Shown: positions 11,101-23,885, counted from the stretch's first letter. The stretch: DNA of 64,000 bases from Heterobilharzia americana (GCA_944470555.2 OX104129.1:47277998-47341997), one strand, 5' to 3'. Translations and numbers: made by a program. Notes: a model not told the origin generated them from the sequence alone.

Positions 11101-11734
11101 CATTCATCTCAAAAATACATTTGACTTCATATGTCAATAATCAAGACTAAAATCATTCCGTTTTTATTCTTTAGTCGTGGTGGACAGTGAAATTTTTTCT
11201 AAAATTAAACAAATAAAAGGAAAACAGTTCAAGATTGTGATGGAGCAGATTTTGTTAAATTATGACAGTGAAAAAGGAAACAACCTTGCAATTATGTAAC
11301 AACGCTGTTTAGGCTTAGAAGTAAACTAGTAGTAAATTACCTTTGAAATAAACCAGTCAGAAAACCCTGAACCGTAGCAAATGAGTCGTTAATCACATGA
11401 ATTAATTATATACAACCTTTTTAAACATACCTTGGTAACTAGAAGTCTTTAATACAATTATAAAGTTGTTACCACAACGCATAAATTAGTGTTTTTTAAA
11501 TAAATGATTAGTTTACAAGTAAACAAAATCGATCTCGGTTTAACCGCATTTATTTTTTCTCAAATTAAACACTTCCTTTTTTTAGTGTGCTAAAGTTTCT
11601 CAATCAATGTTAACTTAGTCAGTAAGTAGTAGTACTGTTAATGACCGACTAACCAGTCAAACAATCTTCCCTGTCATGCAAATATTTTTATGGTGTATAA
11701 TAAGATTGATTTCAAGTAGGTATTCATCATGGAG

Positions 11735-12055
11735 TGATATCAGTTAGAGGAACATTGGAAACCTAGGGGAGCACTGGAAAACTCCTTCGTCCTAGTATGG
11801 GACTCCTCATCAGTGTCCACCCATTACCCCAATAGGACCCTCAGGTTCCGTGGCCAGCACGTTACCGTTGAACCACTAGGTCGGAATCCAGCTGGCCGCG
11901 GAACTTGAGGGCTCTGGGTTTGCTCCCTGGAGGAATGGTCACGAGTGCGCACTGCTGTCCCATACTAGGACGAAACAGTTGTCCAGTGCTCCCAGGTTTC
12001 CAGTTTTCCTCCAACTGATGTAAATTTATGATGAATACAAATTTGAAATCAATCA
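11735..12055. mobile_element. Head-to-head pair of family B SINEs (foldback)
   Basis: A minus-strand copy runs from about 11735 to 11890 and a plus-strand copy from about 11890 to 12055; they meet near the tRNA-like heads. The minus ribozyme reads ATGAGGA with GAAG for GAAA. The plus ribozyme has lost the CUGANGA core (CTGTCCC) but keeps GACGAAAC and GTCCAGTGC. The same two-armed layout is seen at 51545-51865. Confidence 0.7.
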
Positions 12056-12059
12056 ATAA

Positions 12060-13254
12060 ATCCCTACAAACCCCAAATCGAATATAATAAGATTATCCTG
12101 ATCGTCATAAGAAGCCCTAAATTCCTTAATCCTTTCATAACCAATCGAGTAGCTTCAAAGTTTCAAGAAAAAGCCCGTGAACCCGCATGCAAATAACAGA
12201 TTGGTTTAACAGCCGAAATCAATTGGATATGTCATAAAAGGAATGTCTAGAAATAATCAAGACCATCGTAAATATTTATAAATCGATGTATTTTTTGCAC
12301 ATTTCCACCTTGGAATGCTCCTTCTTTTATCCTAACACCATTCCCATTTACCGAGGAAGTATGGGAGCATCAGAGGTGGGATCTGAAGGTTCTCCAAGGA
12401 TATACGCAATATGTGATATTATAAGTGGCATTAAAATGGATTTAGCAAGGCCATTAATCATGCTGATACAACTATCTTAAATGAACTTAGTTTGGCAACC
12501 AGCTAGAAGAAAATGTGCGTGAGTGAAGTTTACACAGTAGAGTTACATTGTCAAAGGTTGGTCGACAGTTCACCCCACCAATAACTCGTAGGCCATTGGA
12601 TCCACTTCTGCGGTAAATTACATTTTCATTTTGATTTCAGTGATCACATAATCAGACAATTATGCGTTTTTCACGGGCACACTGGCTAGATGAAATACTG
12701 ATGAAATTCAGTATGATCCACTTGAGAACAACTATCCACTCAGCCTTGCAACGCAGCTTGTTGAGCTACCACTTTAGAAGCTGATGGGTGGGGGCATACA
12801 CCAACTAGAATAATCAAGACTCATCCCACTCAAACTCAATCTACCCAATCAACAATGTTTTGCAGTTTTTTGTACAAACAATAACATACTACTGTTTTCA
12901 GTTAATAAGTAGCATAGCACGTGGTCCGATCACATGTAGAGGTGAACATGATTAATTCAGCATTTCAGAGAAAGAACTTAAAGAAAAACTAGTTTATCTT
13001 TCATTTCTAAAGTTGAAACAAACATGGTATCAGGATTTCAGCTTATGTGGTAGTACTTTACTGGGGAAAATAGATAAGTCATAATTTACCGCGTTGTTAA
13101 CTCAAATAAGCAGGTATTAATAAAATAAAAAAATTCGTTTCACACAAGTTTGTTTGATGTTTCAATTTTTCCCAACCACTCACCAAAGTGATTTATTTCA
13201 AGCAAAAAATCTCTGAAAAACAATAAACGTGAAAGAATCAAAACTCCATTCATA
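12060..13254. other. No gene seen
   Basis: AT-rich DNA without a recognisable exon, repeat family or RNA gene. The 64-codon frame at 12286-12480 shows no domain and no flanking splice signals that make sense. Confidence 0.4.
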
Positions 13255-14212
13255 TTATTATTATTATTCGTCGCTTGGGGTCCTAGTGGAACATACAGCA
13301 TCAGTAGCACATATCCATTCCACTCTCTTCTCTGCGATCTTTTGAACTTGGCCCCACAACAGCTCAGTAGCTCTCATTTATTCCTCGCACGGTAGCCTCC
13401 ATGTCACCATCACCTCCACACCCAACTCATCGTTTCTCATCTGGCTTCAACTCGCCTGACGTGTGATGTCCCCAATCAGTCTTCTCAATGCATACCCAAT
13501 ACATCTCCACTTTCTTCTTCTACATATTTGTTCAGCGATAGCTTCCTGGTTGGTTCGTTGCCAGCCACACTTCCTTGTCGCTTATTATTTCTGACCATCT
13601 GAGCTTCAGTAAGGAGCCAGTGTAGGCGGTTGTTGATGAATGTCTGTAGTTTGTTGGAAATCCATTTCGTGACGAGCTAAGTCTCAAACATCATATAGAA
13701 GCATTGACTTGACTGACTCAGTGTTGAAAATCCGGATATTGTTCACACTGTATGCTGAGTGCAGATCTCCACACTGGTTTCAGATCAATGAAAGCCTGTC
13801 TTGCTATTCCGATGCTTGCAGGCTTTGATGTCCTCGTGTGTGTCGTCTGTAGTTGAAACGATGCTGCCTAAGTAGGTGTAGATGAAAGAGACTACTTCCT
13901 TTGAGTTTCTCCCATTGATGGTGATTGGTGTTTGTTGTTGTTGTTGGTGGTGGTGGTGGTCGTGGTAGTATTGGTTGTTCATCTTCACCACCTATGTCTT
14001 CTCTACGTTCACTTGAAGTCCCAACTTCCTTCGCTGCCTCTTCTGTCAACTTGTTGGGTTTTGCCTATAGATCTTGACGTTTTTCGACATTCGACACAAG
14101 TCATCACTGGCGAAATCCAAATCTTCTAGGGTCTTTTCATCGGTCGAGTCAGCGTATCCCCCTCTTCTCACTCCTCACAGTTATCTGTTGCATGATCCAG
14201 TCCACCACAATC
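13255..14212 (-). mobile_element. RTE-type LINE fragment (3' third), decayed
   Basis: On the minus strand it covers the RT tail and C-terminal region of the element at 56968-60184, ending in CTAGGACCCCAAGCGACGAA and an (AAT)n tail. Recognisable pieces include TPITINGRNSKEVVSF and YLGSIVSTTDDTHEDIK. A stop after KTGFH and later indels break the frame. Several changes from the intact copy are shared with 22600-23312 and 47343-48112. Confidence 0.85.
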
Positions 14213-15454
14213 CCTTTCATAGTAGTTGTTATAAATTAGACAGGAGAAACGAAAACCGCTTTTATGGGAATTATATTCAAGCATATTGTAAATTAGGTAG
14301 AAAGAAAGACACTTTTATTAGACGATACACAATTCACAACACAGAACTAGTATAAATTGATCACTGATTTCATCTGGCTTCCAAACTGGGCAGAATTAGC
14401 TTTGCAATAATCCCTGATTTTCAACTGTTCTTTCAATGATATCGATCCATGGTGAATACTTTATAATAAACGGACTCCTCACAAATCTCTCTGAATGGAA
14501 TACTGTTCCAATGTCCACTAGATATTTGTTTTGAATTGGATCGCCTAAAATTCTAGCGAGGCACTGTGACCGGTGGGAAGCAGTCGACTCTGATGTAATC
14601 AGAGATGAACACTGATAACATTTGACCATGGTCACATTACTTCGATAAGGTGCTCATCTCAAGAAGTGACATTCCTGATCTCGATCCCGAATATGGCTCC
14701 CAGAGCCTATTATTGAGTATTCTAAAACTAGACCGAAATACTCATCGAGTGCTTTCCAATGGTCTCCTGATTGATATTGATCCGTGGTGAACAGTTCGAC
14801 ACTAGACAACCTTTTATTGGATATCGCATTCACCCTAGCCAATCTGTAAGGATCATACAACTCCTGAGATGGTACACTTCTTTTATCTAAGCAATATATT
14901 CAATCCTTTCACTGCCAGTATCCGGCATGTTTCCATGTATGCTTAACGTGGAACTCGAACTTGAAAATACAACAATAAATAAGAAGAGTAGATAAAATTA
15001 ATCTCAGAACCACTCATTTTATACACAATTTCAGCGGAATAATGACCACTAATGTCAATCACACCACATGTAGCTTACATGGCAATATGTTGGATACCTG
15101 CGCTGATGTGTGGTTTGATTGGTTCGATCACTAAAAAAATGAAATGATAGCCTATTATGGTTACTGTACAAAAGAGATTCGTATTGGCTAGGTGGTGTAT
15201 TCTGTAGTGTTTACATCTTGGCGTATCAACTAGGATCTAATTCATAAACCAATCTGAATTTTTAAATGTTCAGTTGATGAGAGATGTTTTTAGTAATGTA
15301 AATGATTTATGAAGCATCAGTAAGACTAAATTGACATTCGATTAACGCTCCGAAGGTGAGGCGTTGGACAACATATTCACTCTTTGGTCATATATACACA
15401 TACACACACACTTCCATTTTCGTAGAATGCACTAATATATGCAATAATAATAAT
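14213..15454. other. No gene seen; scattered family B tail fragments
   Basis: Phrases such as TTTTCAACTGTTCTTTC...GATCCATGGTGAATAC (about 14418-14460) and CTCCTGATTGATATTGATCC (about 14763-14782) match the 3' tail of family B SINEs. The rest is AT-rich and shows no exon. Confidence 0.4.
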
Positions 15455-15615
15455 GGATAGTGGCTAGCAACGAAAACTAGGACATACGTTTCGTCCTACC
15501 TGGGACTCTTCAGCTGGATGTACCTACACCACAATGAATGATGTTGTTCCCACTAAAAGTCAAACCCCTAGCTGTATTACTGAGTGATAGGCGTTAGATT
15601 CTTCGACGGAATGTG
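15455..15615 (-). mobile_element. Family A SINE with core-intact hammerhead
   Basis: On the minus strand: GGGAACAACATCATTC linker, GTAGGTACATCCAG, then CTGAAGA (15507-15513), a perfect GTCC/GGAC stem II, GAAA (15489-15492) and GTC (15481-15483). Stem I is only partly paired (CCAG facing CTAG). The 3' end reads GCTAGCCACTATCC. Confidence 0.7.
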
Positions 15616-15946
15616 AATTCGCTTAAAGTTGTACCCACAACTTATTTCTTATCGCTGATAAGCATCTTATCTCTGTAATTCAAGCCTTCTGTTTACTGAC
15701 TCCTAATACACTAACTCCTGTACCTAACTGATGGCAGCCGTGATTGTTTTTGGTGTTTTTACATGACTGTTTGCGTTTCACACTGTTGAAGTAAGCGTAT
15801 GTGAGTGTGGAGTGTATGGCAGTAAATGACGCATAAAAAGCCATTGAATAGGGAATACTTCAACAGAAAAGATTCCTCGAAAACTTTTCATTGCCTAGGC
15901 CAACAAAGGCAAAATTTCCGGTTGATTTAAACTTGAGTGAAAAAAA

Positions 15947-16249
15947 GAGTGACTCTAAAGACCACTTTAGCAACAACTAAGGTAACTAATCAGATTTCTC
16001 TATTTTATGAAAATCTGTCTTTCCTGCCAAAATACAAAAACTTAATTGGTTATTGAAGTTGTTGCTGGGGTAGCCTTTAACGTCGCCCCTAAAGTCACTC
16101 TCAGCAAGGGGTAACTTTAAAGGCCACCTGGTAACAGTTGAAATGACCAGTTAGGCTTCTCTATTTTGGTTGGAAAGCTAGATTTAAATAAAATAGAGAT
16201 AACTGATTGGTTACTTCAGCAGTTGCTGTAATGGCTTTTAAAGTCACTC
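15947..16249. repeat. Two tandem palindromic MITE-like units
   Basis: Each unit starts near GAGTGACTTTAAAGGCCAC and ends with its reverse complement. The arms contain GCAACTGCTGAAATAACCAA-like sequence and the centre is AT-rich (TCTCTATTTTATG). The first unit runs about 15947-16100 and the second about 16110-16249. The same palindrome occurs alone at 43833-43976 and as a half at 18520-18615. The long arms, AT-rich centre and lack of coding suggest a non-autonomous DNA transposon. Confidence 0.7.
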
Positions 16250-16271
16250 CTTGTTGACATTCGAACGTTTA

Positions 16272-17288
16272 TCAAGTTTATTACTATTACTTGTCTCTTG
16301 GGTTCTTAGTGGAACAATATAGCTTTAGTAGCACATCTCCACTGTACTCTGTTCTCTGCAGTCTTTTCAACCTGGCTCCACGACCACCCACAAGCTTTCA
16401 TTTCTTCCTCATACCATCTCCTCAATGTCACCCTCGCATCGGACGGCCAACACATCGTCTCCCCTTCGGATTCTACTCGACAACCTGGCCTGGCGCGTGA
16501 TGTCCCCAATCAGCCTTCTCAGTGTATGCCCAATCCATCTCCACTTTCTTCTGCATATTTATTGGGTGATAGGTTCTTGGTTGGTTCGTTCGCAGAGCTC
16601 CTTGTTCCTTCTGGCCATCTGAGCTTCAGTATGGGGTGAGCGTAGGTGGCAGCTGTTGATGAATGTCTGTGGTTTGTTGGAAATGCTTTTCCTGACGCTC
16701 CAAGTTTCTGAACCATATAGCAGCACCGACTTGACATTAGTGCTGAAAATCCGGTTCTTGTTCTTTGGGCTGAGTGTAGCAGGTCTCCACAATGATTTCA
16801 GATTAGTGAAAGCCTGTCATGCTGTCTTTCCCATCCTGGTTTTGACATCCTCGTCTGTGCCGCCACTGCCGCCTGTAGTTGAAACGATCCTGCCTAGTTC
16901 GGTAGATGAAAGAGACTACTTCCTGTAGGTTTCTCCTGTTAATGGTGATTGGTGCTTGCTGTTGATGCTGTTGTTGGTTGGGTATCTTCATCACCTCCGT
17001 CTTCTGTACATTCGCCTGAACCTGAAGTCCCGTTTTCGCTGCCCTATCTCTTCTGTCAACTTGTTAGTTTTTGCCTATAGATCCTCGAGTTTGTGCCACA
17101 TTATACATTAGACATAAATCATCATCGGCGAAATCCAAATCTTCTAGGGTCTTTTCACCATCCCAACCAGCATCTGCGCCTCTTCTCGCTCCTCAAGGTT
17201 TGCTGCATGATCCAGTCCACCACAATCAGGAAGATCATGGGTGATAGTAAGCGGAAGTCTTGTCTTACTCCTGTCTTCACTTCAGGTT
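16272..17288 (-). mobile_element. RTE-type LINE fragment (3' third), decayed
   Basis: Minus strand, ending GGAACCCAAGAGACAAGTAATAG. It covers the segment after the RT palm: PITINRRNLQEVVSFIYR, then NKNRIFSTNVKSVLLYGSET and LRSPHTEAQMARRNKELCERT in different frames. It diverges from the intact copy independently of the subgroup at 13255-14212, 22600-23312 and 47343-48112; for example it keeps SVLLYGSETW. Confidence 0.85.
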
Positions 17289-17844
17289 TAGTTCACACAT
17301 AAATGATCCTTAATTGAATATTCGATATTTTTTCCGAAAAAGAAATCGTCACAAATACAATGATCAGTTAGTCACAGCTCACCTAAACCTTTATGTTTTC
17401 TAGTAATAATTACGACCAGTCATACTCAAATACAATGAAAATGGACTACTCGAAGGCGGATATGTTACATGAGATGAAGTACTGTTCGCAAGGTACACAT
17501 CAACACAGCTGCCTGATGTCTTAGTAGTAATCTATGCAAGGTGGTTAGAGGCAAACAATAGAAATCTCTGATGGATCTATGTTTTGCGATCGCTGCTGTC
17601 CATCAGTAAAGTGTCTCTGAAACCCAGAAGAGAGTGTTATCTCTTCAGATATCCAGCCTCAATTCTATTCGAAGCTTCTTTAGGACTGTGACCCTCATAA
17701 ACTAGAAAAACATGACTAGATTTTCCCCAGATTAATTTTTCTCTTTGAAATTATTGTTTCCATTTATATTTTGCTGGTTCACTTAGCGATAAACATAATT
17801 TATGCAACCTTCTCTTCTCTTTTTAAAAAAAAACAACATAATAG

Positions 17845-17942
17845 GATATGGATTTATTGATTTTGTTTCTGAAGACGCTGCTAATGAAGCATTACAACAA
17901 ATCAAAGAAACACATCCTTCATTTACAATTAAATTTGCTAAG
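17845..17942 (+). CDS. Exon: end of RRM1 of a Sex-lethal/ELAV/RBMS-like RNA-binding protein
   Basis: The 98-base exon lies between AATAG (acceptor ends at 17844) and GTAAGT (donor at 17943). With one base from the previous exon it encodes GYGFIDFVSEDAANEALQQ, then IKETHPSFTIKFAK. GYGFIDF is the RNP1 motif of an RRM and the rest is the last half of the domain, ending like the FAK/YAR end of Sxl/ELAV RRM1. It enters in phase 1 and leaves in phase 0. The first half of RRM1 (RNP2) was not found upstream and may lie outside the window. RRMs of this group bind U-rich RNA and act in splicing, stability or translation; the actual target is unknown. Confidence 0.8.
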
Positions 17943-18519
17943 GTAAGTTTGTTTCCCCTGAAATTCAAATGATGCGCTTAATTCTTTAATAGTTTTGTTT
18001 TATATGTTCAATTTTTAATAGTTGCGGATGCTTAACGGTTATTATTCCCTTTGATCTACGCGTATCATGATAGTCTACAGGCGGATAAAATATACAGTTT
18101 TCTGAACACAATGAAATGAGATCAGGTGTTTATCATGGATTGATCACTTGTTTAAGGAAAAAAGGGTGATACCCAAAGAATTGATTACCTTGCCAACAAC
18201 TGGGGTACCTGTGAAGAATAGATTACTTAGCTATCGAGACAAGGTCACATTTTTGGATATTTACTCACCACTGTTATGATATGATGAACGCTGATACAGT
18301 CTTGATTGAGTTTTAAAAACCTTAAGTAGTGTTTGCAACCGTATCTACATTCTTCATAACAGTCAGTTTGGGGTGAATTACATGAAATGATTATTGAAGG
18401 TAAATGCGATAAGATGACTGAAAGCTTTGGATTACTGGTATTTTCAAAACATCGCTTACATATATACGGCCAACTGATGAACGAAGTAGAAGTTATACGT
18501 AGTTTCACGAAGAAAATGA

Positions 18520-18615
18520 CATGCTTTATTACTTCTTGGAAGACTAACTTCCCAGCTGAAAAAAGAAATTTAATTGGTTATTTCAGTAGTCGCTAGCCTC
18601 TGAAGTTACTTCAAC
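18520..18615 (+). repeat. Half copy of the palindromic MITE-like element
   Basis: AAATTTAATTGGTTATTTCAGTAGTCGC...CTGAAGTTACTTC matches the right half of the palindrome at 43833-43976. The left half is missing. It lies in the first intron of the RRM gene. Confidence 0.5.
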
Positions 18616-18889
18616 ACATCAACCAATGAATTCATTGATTTGGCTTTGTTAAGTGGTAATTATCGTGGAATACAGTTTAGCAATTATTCTCTGGTTCCTG
18701 CAGTAGTCTATGATCCATACCACTTGTCAAAATACTGATGTTAGCCAGTAATCTAGACCTGAGTGGGTTGAAAGTCACAGACAAAGTCTCACCTAGGACA
18801 TAAAAAGGCTCTTTTGACATTTGTTCACTCATGCTATTTTTGGTACCGGCAAGACACCTGACTATACATTAAAGTATGAGTATGTGGTT

Positions 18890-19375
18890 GTGAGATAAGA
18901 CCCTTGAAAGTAGAAAATATGATGAGGTTGCAGGATTTTAATCATACCGCTGCAAAGAAGGCAGTTGATGAGGTTGTAAATCATCATCTGGGTGATTTGA
19001 ACAGGTGTCATGCATGCGGAAACATCGCCTACATTGAAATGCAATGTTAGGTTATGAGAAGGCTTACATCGAGCAGACTTACACGTGGTATAAGCCCATG
19101 AAGTTCCTGACTGTCAATTTCAAGCATGTACGGAGGTATAGGCTATTTGTTTGGGTCTCCTGGAGAGGAGAGGAATGAATATTTGCAGACTCTTGGTGAC
19201 ATGGTTCAAAATGCTTCACAATAATGCAAATATGGACACTCTTCGTCAATGACCTTCATCTAAAGCACTTTTATCTACTTCTTAGGCCACTATATTTCTA
19301 TCCACTTTTTCTGGCAACTTGAGCCGATGAGCATTTGTACCAGAATTCAGGTTTATTCGCCTGTCTGCTCGTATA
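18890..19375 (+). mobile_element. 3' end of LINE family 2, strongly decayed
   Basis: Landmarks of the family are still visible: GTTGATGAGGTTGTAAATC, TGAACAGGTGTCATGCATGC, GGGTCTCCTGGAGAGGAGAGG, the GACATGGTTCAAAATG arm and the GGCAACTTGAGCCGATGAGC tail. No frame is open. Confidence 0.5.
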
Positions 19376-19617
19376 TAAACATTAACTTTTTACTGAGATA
19401 TCACTGATGATGTATCATTCTAAGATAATCAATATCTGTGGTTTTCAATTACTAAGTACCATACCTTTCCACAACTCGACGTTTTCAATGCTGGAGCCTA
19501 CACCTCTATTAATTATTTCAGTATCCATGTAATGAGTACATCTGGTCAATTGACTAGTTTATTTGTTCAAACAATTTTCAAAATAAAAGGAACTGAAATG
19601 TACAATCAACTCTCTTT

Positions 19618-19740
19618 TGTACTGCATACTGCTGAGGAGTCTCACACTAGGACGGAACAGCTATCCATTGCTCATCCTACATTTTAAACGGTTTGAGATC
19701 TGACTGTCTATCGGTGTTCAACACATGTCTCAATTGGAAT
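19618..19740 (+). mobile_element. Family B SINE fragment, ribozyme mutated
   Basis: CTGAGGA (19632-19638) and stem II (GTCTC/GGAC region) are followed by GGAA for GAAA, which removes a catalytic-core base. The stem I strand CATTGC and the tail ATTTTAAACGGTTTGAGATC follow. No tRNA-like head remains. Confidence 0.55.
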
Positions 19741-20259
19741 TTCATCTATAAGATCATAAAATTCGCAAGTTTTACTCCACGTTCGAATCAAAGTAGAATA
19801 TCTCATTGATTAGACGAACAAAGCTGACACATGAAATAAGCGTAAGTTAACAAGAGTAACAGTAGTAAATTAGTTTGTAGGGGGTCTAAAAATGCTTGTT
19901 AGAAATCTACCAGATTACTTTTTGAATTAATTTTTTTGTGTGCAGGTGAGCAAATTAGAATGGTGTTCATTTGTATTCTGAAAATTCACTTCACTTCATC
20001 CACTTACTCACTCTCCGTCTCCCCCCTTCCCTCTTTCTCTCTCTCTAAGTCATTCGTAATCCCCACCGCATGTGTGATTTGTACGTAAATACTATAAGAT
20101 AGAGTTATTTAGTTGATTGATTACTAGTCTGCAGAATAGAGTAGCACGTACACACACGTATTGTAAGCATATGTATGTATATACAGACATACGTTCGACC
20201 TTGAAAATAAAAATAAAGCCAGCATTCCATTTTACTGCTTATACTTCGGTTTGTGTACT

Positions 20260-20295
20260 TATTATTATTATCATTATTATTACTATTATTATTAT
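20260..20295. repeat. (TTA)n microsatellite
   Basis: About twelve TTA/ATT units with two single-base breaks. Confidence 0.85.
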
Positions 20296-20609
20296 AGTGG
20301 TGATGTCTGCAGGCCTCCTACTGAGTCTCATTAAACATTAACAATTTGTAGCAGTAGGTAGGAGGCAGCTTCTTTTTTTTACTTCACCTTTCCACTATTG
20401 AAGCACAGAATAAATGAATCAGTAACGTGAAATAATCCTGATAGATTGAAATCTTTACGAATGTGTATAACTATTGGGGCTGTGAAAGTACACTGAACCC
20501 TGTTGAGTTCCACCCATCACTCAATCTAAATACCTAAATATCATGTCACCATGAACAGCTGACAACTGAAACATGGACTGTCGTTGGGTTTAAACTAGTG
20601 TTTTCTATT

Positions 20610-20710
20610 TTTCATATTAAGGATGGATAGTGGCTAGCAGGACGCGCGTTTCGTCCTATTCAGGACTCGTCAGCTGAACGTACCTACAATACAAGCAACA
20701 TCATAGTGTT
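20610..20710 (-). mobile_element. Family A SINE 3' part with intact hammerhead core
   Basis: On the minus strand: CTGACGA core (20667-20673), perfect stem II GTCC/GGAC, GAAA (20649-20652), the family's short stem III CGCGCG and GTC triplet (20641-20643). After the cut site the sequence goes from CTG to CTAGCCAC, so GGATTCCA is deleted and stem I is reduced to three pairs (CAG/CTG). Confidence 0.7.
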
Positions 20711-20939
20711 TTATGGGTTGATAAAATGCATAGTGTAACACGGCAATTATATATTTGGTTTTAAGCACGCACACATCTGATGGTTGGAAGCCAACTATAC
20801 GAACCAATGAAAATTAACTTTTACGGGCTATTGATTCTCCGTTGTGTTTCAGTTTCTGGATATAAGACCACATGGATCGGTAGTCCCGTGAATTTCATTT
20901 CTCATTTTTCATAAGACCAACAACTTGGTGTTACTGATA

Positions 20940-21130
20940 CTTTGTGATGGTCGAAGGCGAAGTGCAACCTACTTTCGGCAGGATTCGAACCAGCGTCTCT
21001 GGTGCACCGACTCTGCCCAGGGCTACTCAACCCAAATGATGACCAGATCTTAGCTCCACTTCAGTCGCTGAACATTTCGTCCAACTGCCATGTGAATTCA
21101 TAATGCATCTCTGTTCGCTTGCCGGAATCA
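20940..21130 (-). mobile_element. tRNA-derived SINE (family D), fragment
   Basis: GGCAGGATTCGAACCAGCGTC at about 20980-21000 reads as a B box on the minus strand (GGTTCGAATCC). The body GGTCGAAGGCGAAGTGCAACC corresponds to the family D body. The downstream part has diverged. Confidence 0.5.
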
Positions 21131-22599
21131 TACTGGCTGCCAGATGAGATCTCCCCTCAACCCATATCCTATCGGAAACTCAAATGACCACTATAGTAAC
21201 TTAGATTAGTGCTATAGCTGACAATATAATATCACAGTCATAACACTCTGAAATGCAGATCAGTGCTAAGAGACTGGAATTTTACCTGTATAAGATGTTA
21301 CTCGTCTAAATTCCGACTAGAATGTATATCTCTACAGAACGTCCGCTGTTTTACCTCATAGTCAGAAACTTAGGCGTCATTAAGCAAGCAACCCCCTGTG
21401 ATGATTTTCCAACTACGATTCACATCCTTCGTATACACTCCCTATTTTGTATGCGCTGTGAAATCAGTCTCACGCTGGTCCATATATACGCTTCTACAAA
21501 AAATTTTAATGGAACTTCAAAAGGCATGAATAAAACTAATCAATTTCTTATGCAAATTTACTCTGGATTATTCTATCACCGCCCCTCATGAAGTCCATTG
21601 GTTGGTAGAGCTCACCTTCTTGTTGATTAGTTAACTGCTTTCAGTTCATGAGATGATATATTCTGTTGGCTACAACCAGTAATCAGTCTTTAAATAATTC
21701 ATGAAATACACGACAAATTACATACAAAAGTAGATCTATCTGTCATGGGTTTCTGCTCAGAAATGATTGCAGAATGCTGACGACTCATTATATAAAACTG
21801 CTCTTTGGGAATATAAGAAAATAGAAAGCAAAAATGGTATAACTTACAAGTTAGGTTAACTAATGAATCACATTTGAATATGTGCGAGTGACAACTACTG
21901 GACAAAATGAAACCTTCAATGACGAATTTAGACAATCTCATCAAAAATGCATATTTTGTACTTTTATTATAAAGAGTGAGTGAGTAAAGGGGAGCGAGAG
22001 GATGGCTCATGTTAAACAAACTACCATAAAATATCCACACACAGAATCAACTGTTAGGTTGGGTGGGGGGGGACTTTCTTATTTAACAATCTTCGGTACA
22101 ACACCACTACACCAATCACTGGATAAATTTCAGTTGATTGTAATGAATTTACGACAAGTTTGGTTGAGATATGTGAGTGACAAATTGCTAACCTAGTTTA
22201 TTTGTGACATTTGAAGACATACATTCTAGTATTGAATATCATTGAAGATAGAGTTGTTGATAAGTATTGTGAAAGACAAAGTTGATGAATCTAAACAACG
22301 CCGAAACGTGTAGGCCAAACAGCAGTCAACTGCTTTCGATGCTTCGTACCAATATGTTGTGCCTTTTTTTATAATAAAAAACAAAACAATGATTGGCATA
22401 TATTGAAGAAAGTAAAACAGTTTTTAATTTGCATACCAACAGTCTGCTGATACCCCCTGACCTCTTCAATTAGTAGAGTTTTAAATCTTAATTCAACTTC
22501 CCAAATGCTTCTACTGTTATGTATTCATTTTTGCTTGTAAGCAGAAGAGTTAATCGTCAAAATTCAAAGTAAATCTATTGACATCAGCTAGCTGATGGC
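21131..22599. other. No gene seen; intron of the RRM gene
   Basis: AT-rich DNA. Open frames of 89 to 113 codons (21322-21591 plus, 21699-22040 minus) have no recognisable domain or coding character. A run of nine G near 22064 interrupts one of them. Confidence 0.4.
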
Positions 22600-23312
22600 A
22601 GAGGTGATGAAGATACCTAACCAATACCACTACCACCACCACCACCACCATCAATGGGAGAAACTCAAAGGAAGTAGTCTCTTTCATCTACACCTACTTA
22701 GGCAGCATCGTTTCAACTACAGACGACACACACGAGGACATCAAAGCCTGCAAGCATCGGAATAGCAAGACAGGCTTTCATTGATCTGAAACCAGTGTGG
22801 AGATCTGCACTCAGCATACAGTGTGAACAATATCCGGATTTTCAACACTGAGTCAGTCAAGTCAATGCTTCTATATGATGTTTGAGAGACTTAGCTCATC
22901 ACGAAATGGATTTCCAACAAACTATAGACATTCATCAACAACTGCCTACACTGGCTCCTTACTGAAGCTCAGACGGTCAGAAATAATAAGCGACAAGGAA
23001 GTGTGGCTGGCAACGAACCAACCAGGAAGCTATCGCTGAACAAATATGTAGAAGAAGAAAGTGGAGATGTATTGGGTATGCACTGAGAAGACTGATTGGG
23101 GACATCACACGTCAGGCGAGTTGAAGCCAGATGAGAAACGATGAGTTGGGTGTGGAGGTGATGGTGACATGGAGGCTACCGTGCGAGGAATAAATGAGAG
23201 CTACTGAGCTGTTGTGGGGCCAAATTCAAAAGATCGCAGAGAAGAGAGTGGAATGGATATGTGCTACTGAAGCGGTATGTTCCACTAGGAACCCAAGGGG
23301 CAAATAATAGTA
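22600..23312 (+). mobile_element. RTE-type LINE fragment (3' end), decayed
   Basis: It starts around GAGGTGATGAAGATACCTAACC and runs to GGAACCCAAGGGGCAAATAATAG. It is nearly the reverse complement of 13262-13990, apart from a deletion of the CAA repeat near 22655. It carries the same defects: a TAC duplication before TTAGGCAGC, the stop in CATTGATCTG, and ATGTTTGAGAGACTTAGC in place of the TGGCTCAGAGACTTGGC seen in the intact copy. Confidence 0.85.
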
Positions 23313-23684
23313 AAATAAGCTGGTGGCAGCTATTTTGTTTCAATTACTTCAAAAGTCTTCATAAGTTATGAAATGTTCACCTTTTCACAGGTATGAAGAT
23401 GAAATCATGGGAACTCAACCGCATAGTTGAAAAATTTACAGTCTGCAGATCTGTTGTTATTGAATAATCGGATATAGTTGATTCCTAATTCATGCCAGGA
23501 AAGATAAGGAAAGAGGGAAAGAATTTTCCTGGATTGCCAGCGTGAAATAACGAATTCATGAGTTAGGCGGTTACTGTATGATAATAACTCTTATTTAAAC
23601 CACTAGATATTGTGGATTTTATGTGTATAAAATCAGATGAACTAATACAAACATCTAATGTACATGAACAAATTGCGAATTAAG

Positions 23685-23885
23685 CAAAAATGGCAATGGA
23701 ATCCGCGACGTACGTTTTGTCCTATTTGGGACTCGTCAGCTGGATGTGCCTGCCTCCCAGAGAGTGATGTTCGCACTAAGAATTCAGCAAGAACTCAAGT
23801 GTTTTTATTTGTCATGTACGACATACATTCAAACCTAGTAGTGAGTTGGATCTTGAACAGTAGACCACTAGACGGGTAATCCGGA
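23685..23885 (-). mobile_element. Family A SINE, ribozyme inactivated at GAAA
   Basis: The minus strand shows GGGAGGCAGGCACATCCAG, CTGACGA, perfect GTCC/GGAC stem II, then AAAA for GAAA (G12 to A) and GTC followed by GCGGATTCC. Stem I and the layout are good; the single G12 change should disable cleavage. The tRNA-like head near 23800-23885 is degraded. Confidence 0.65.

Noticed and set aside
21699..22040. 113-codon minus-strand open frame
   Set aside because: No recognisable domain; it lies in an intron and looks like a chance frame.
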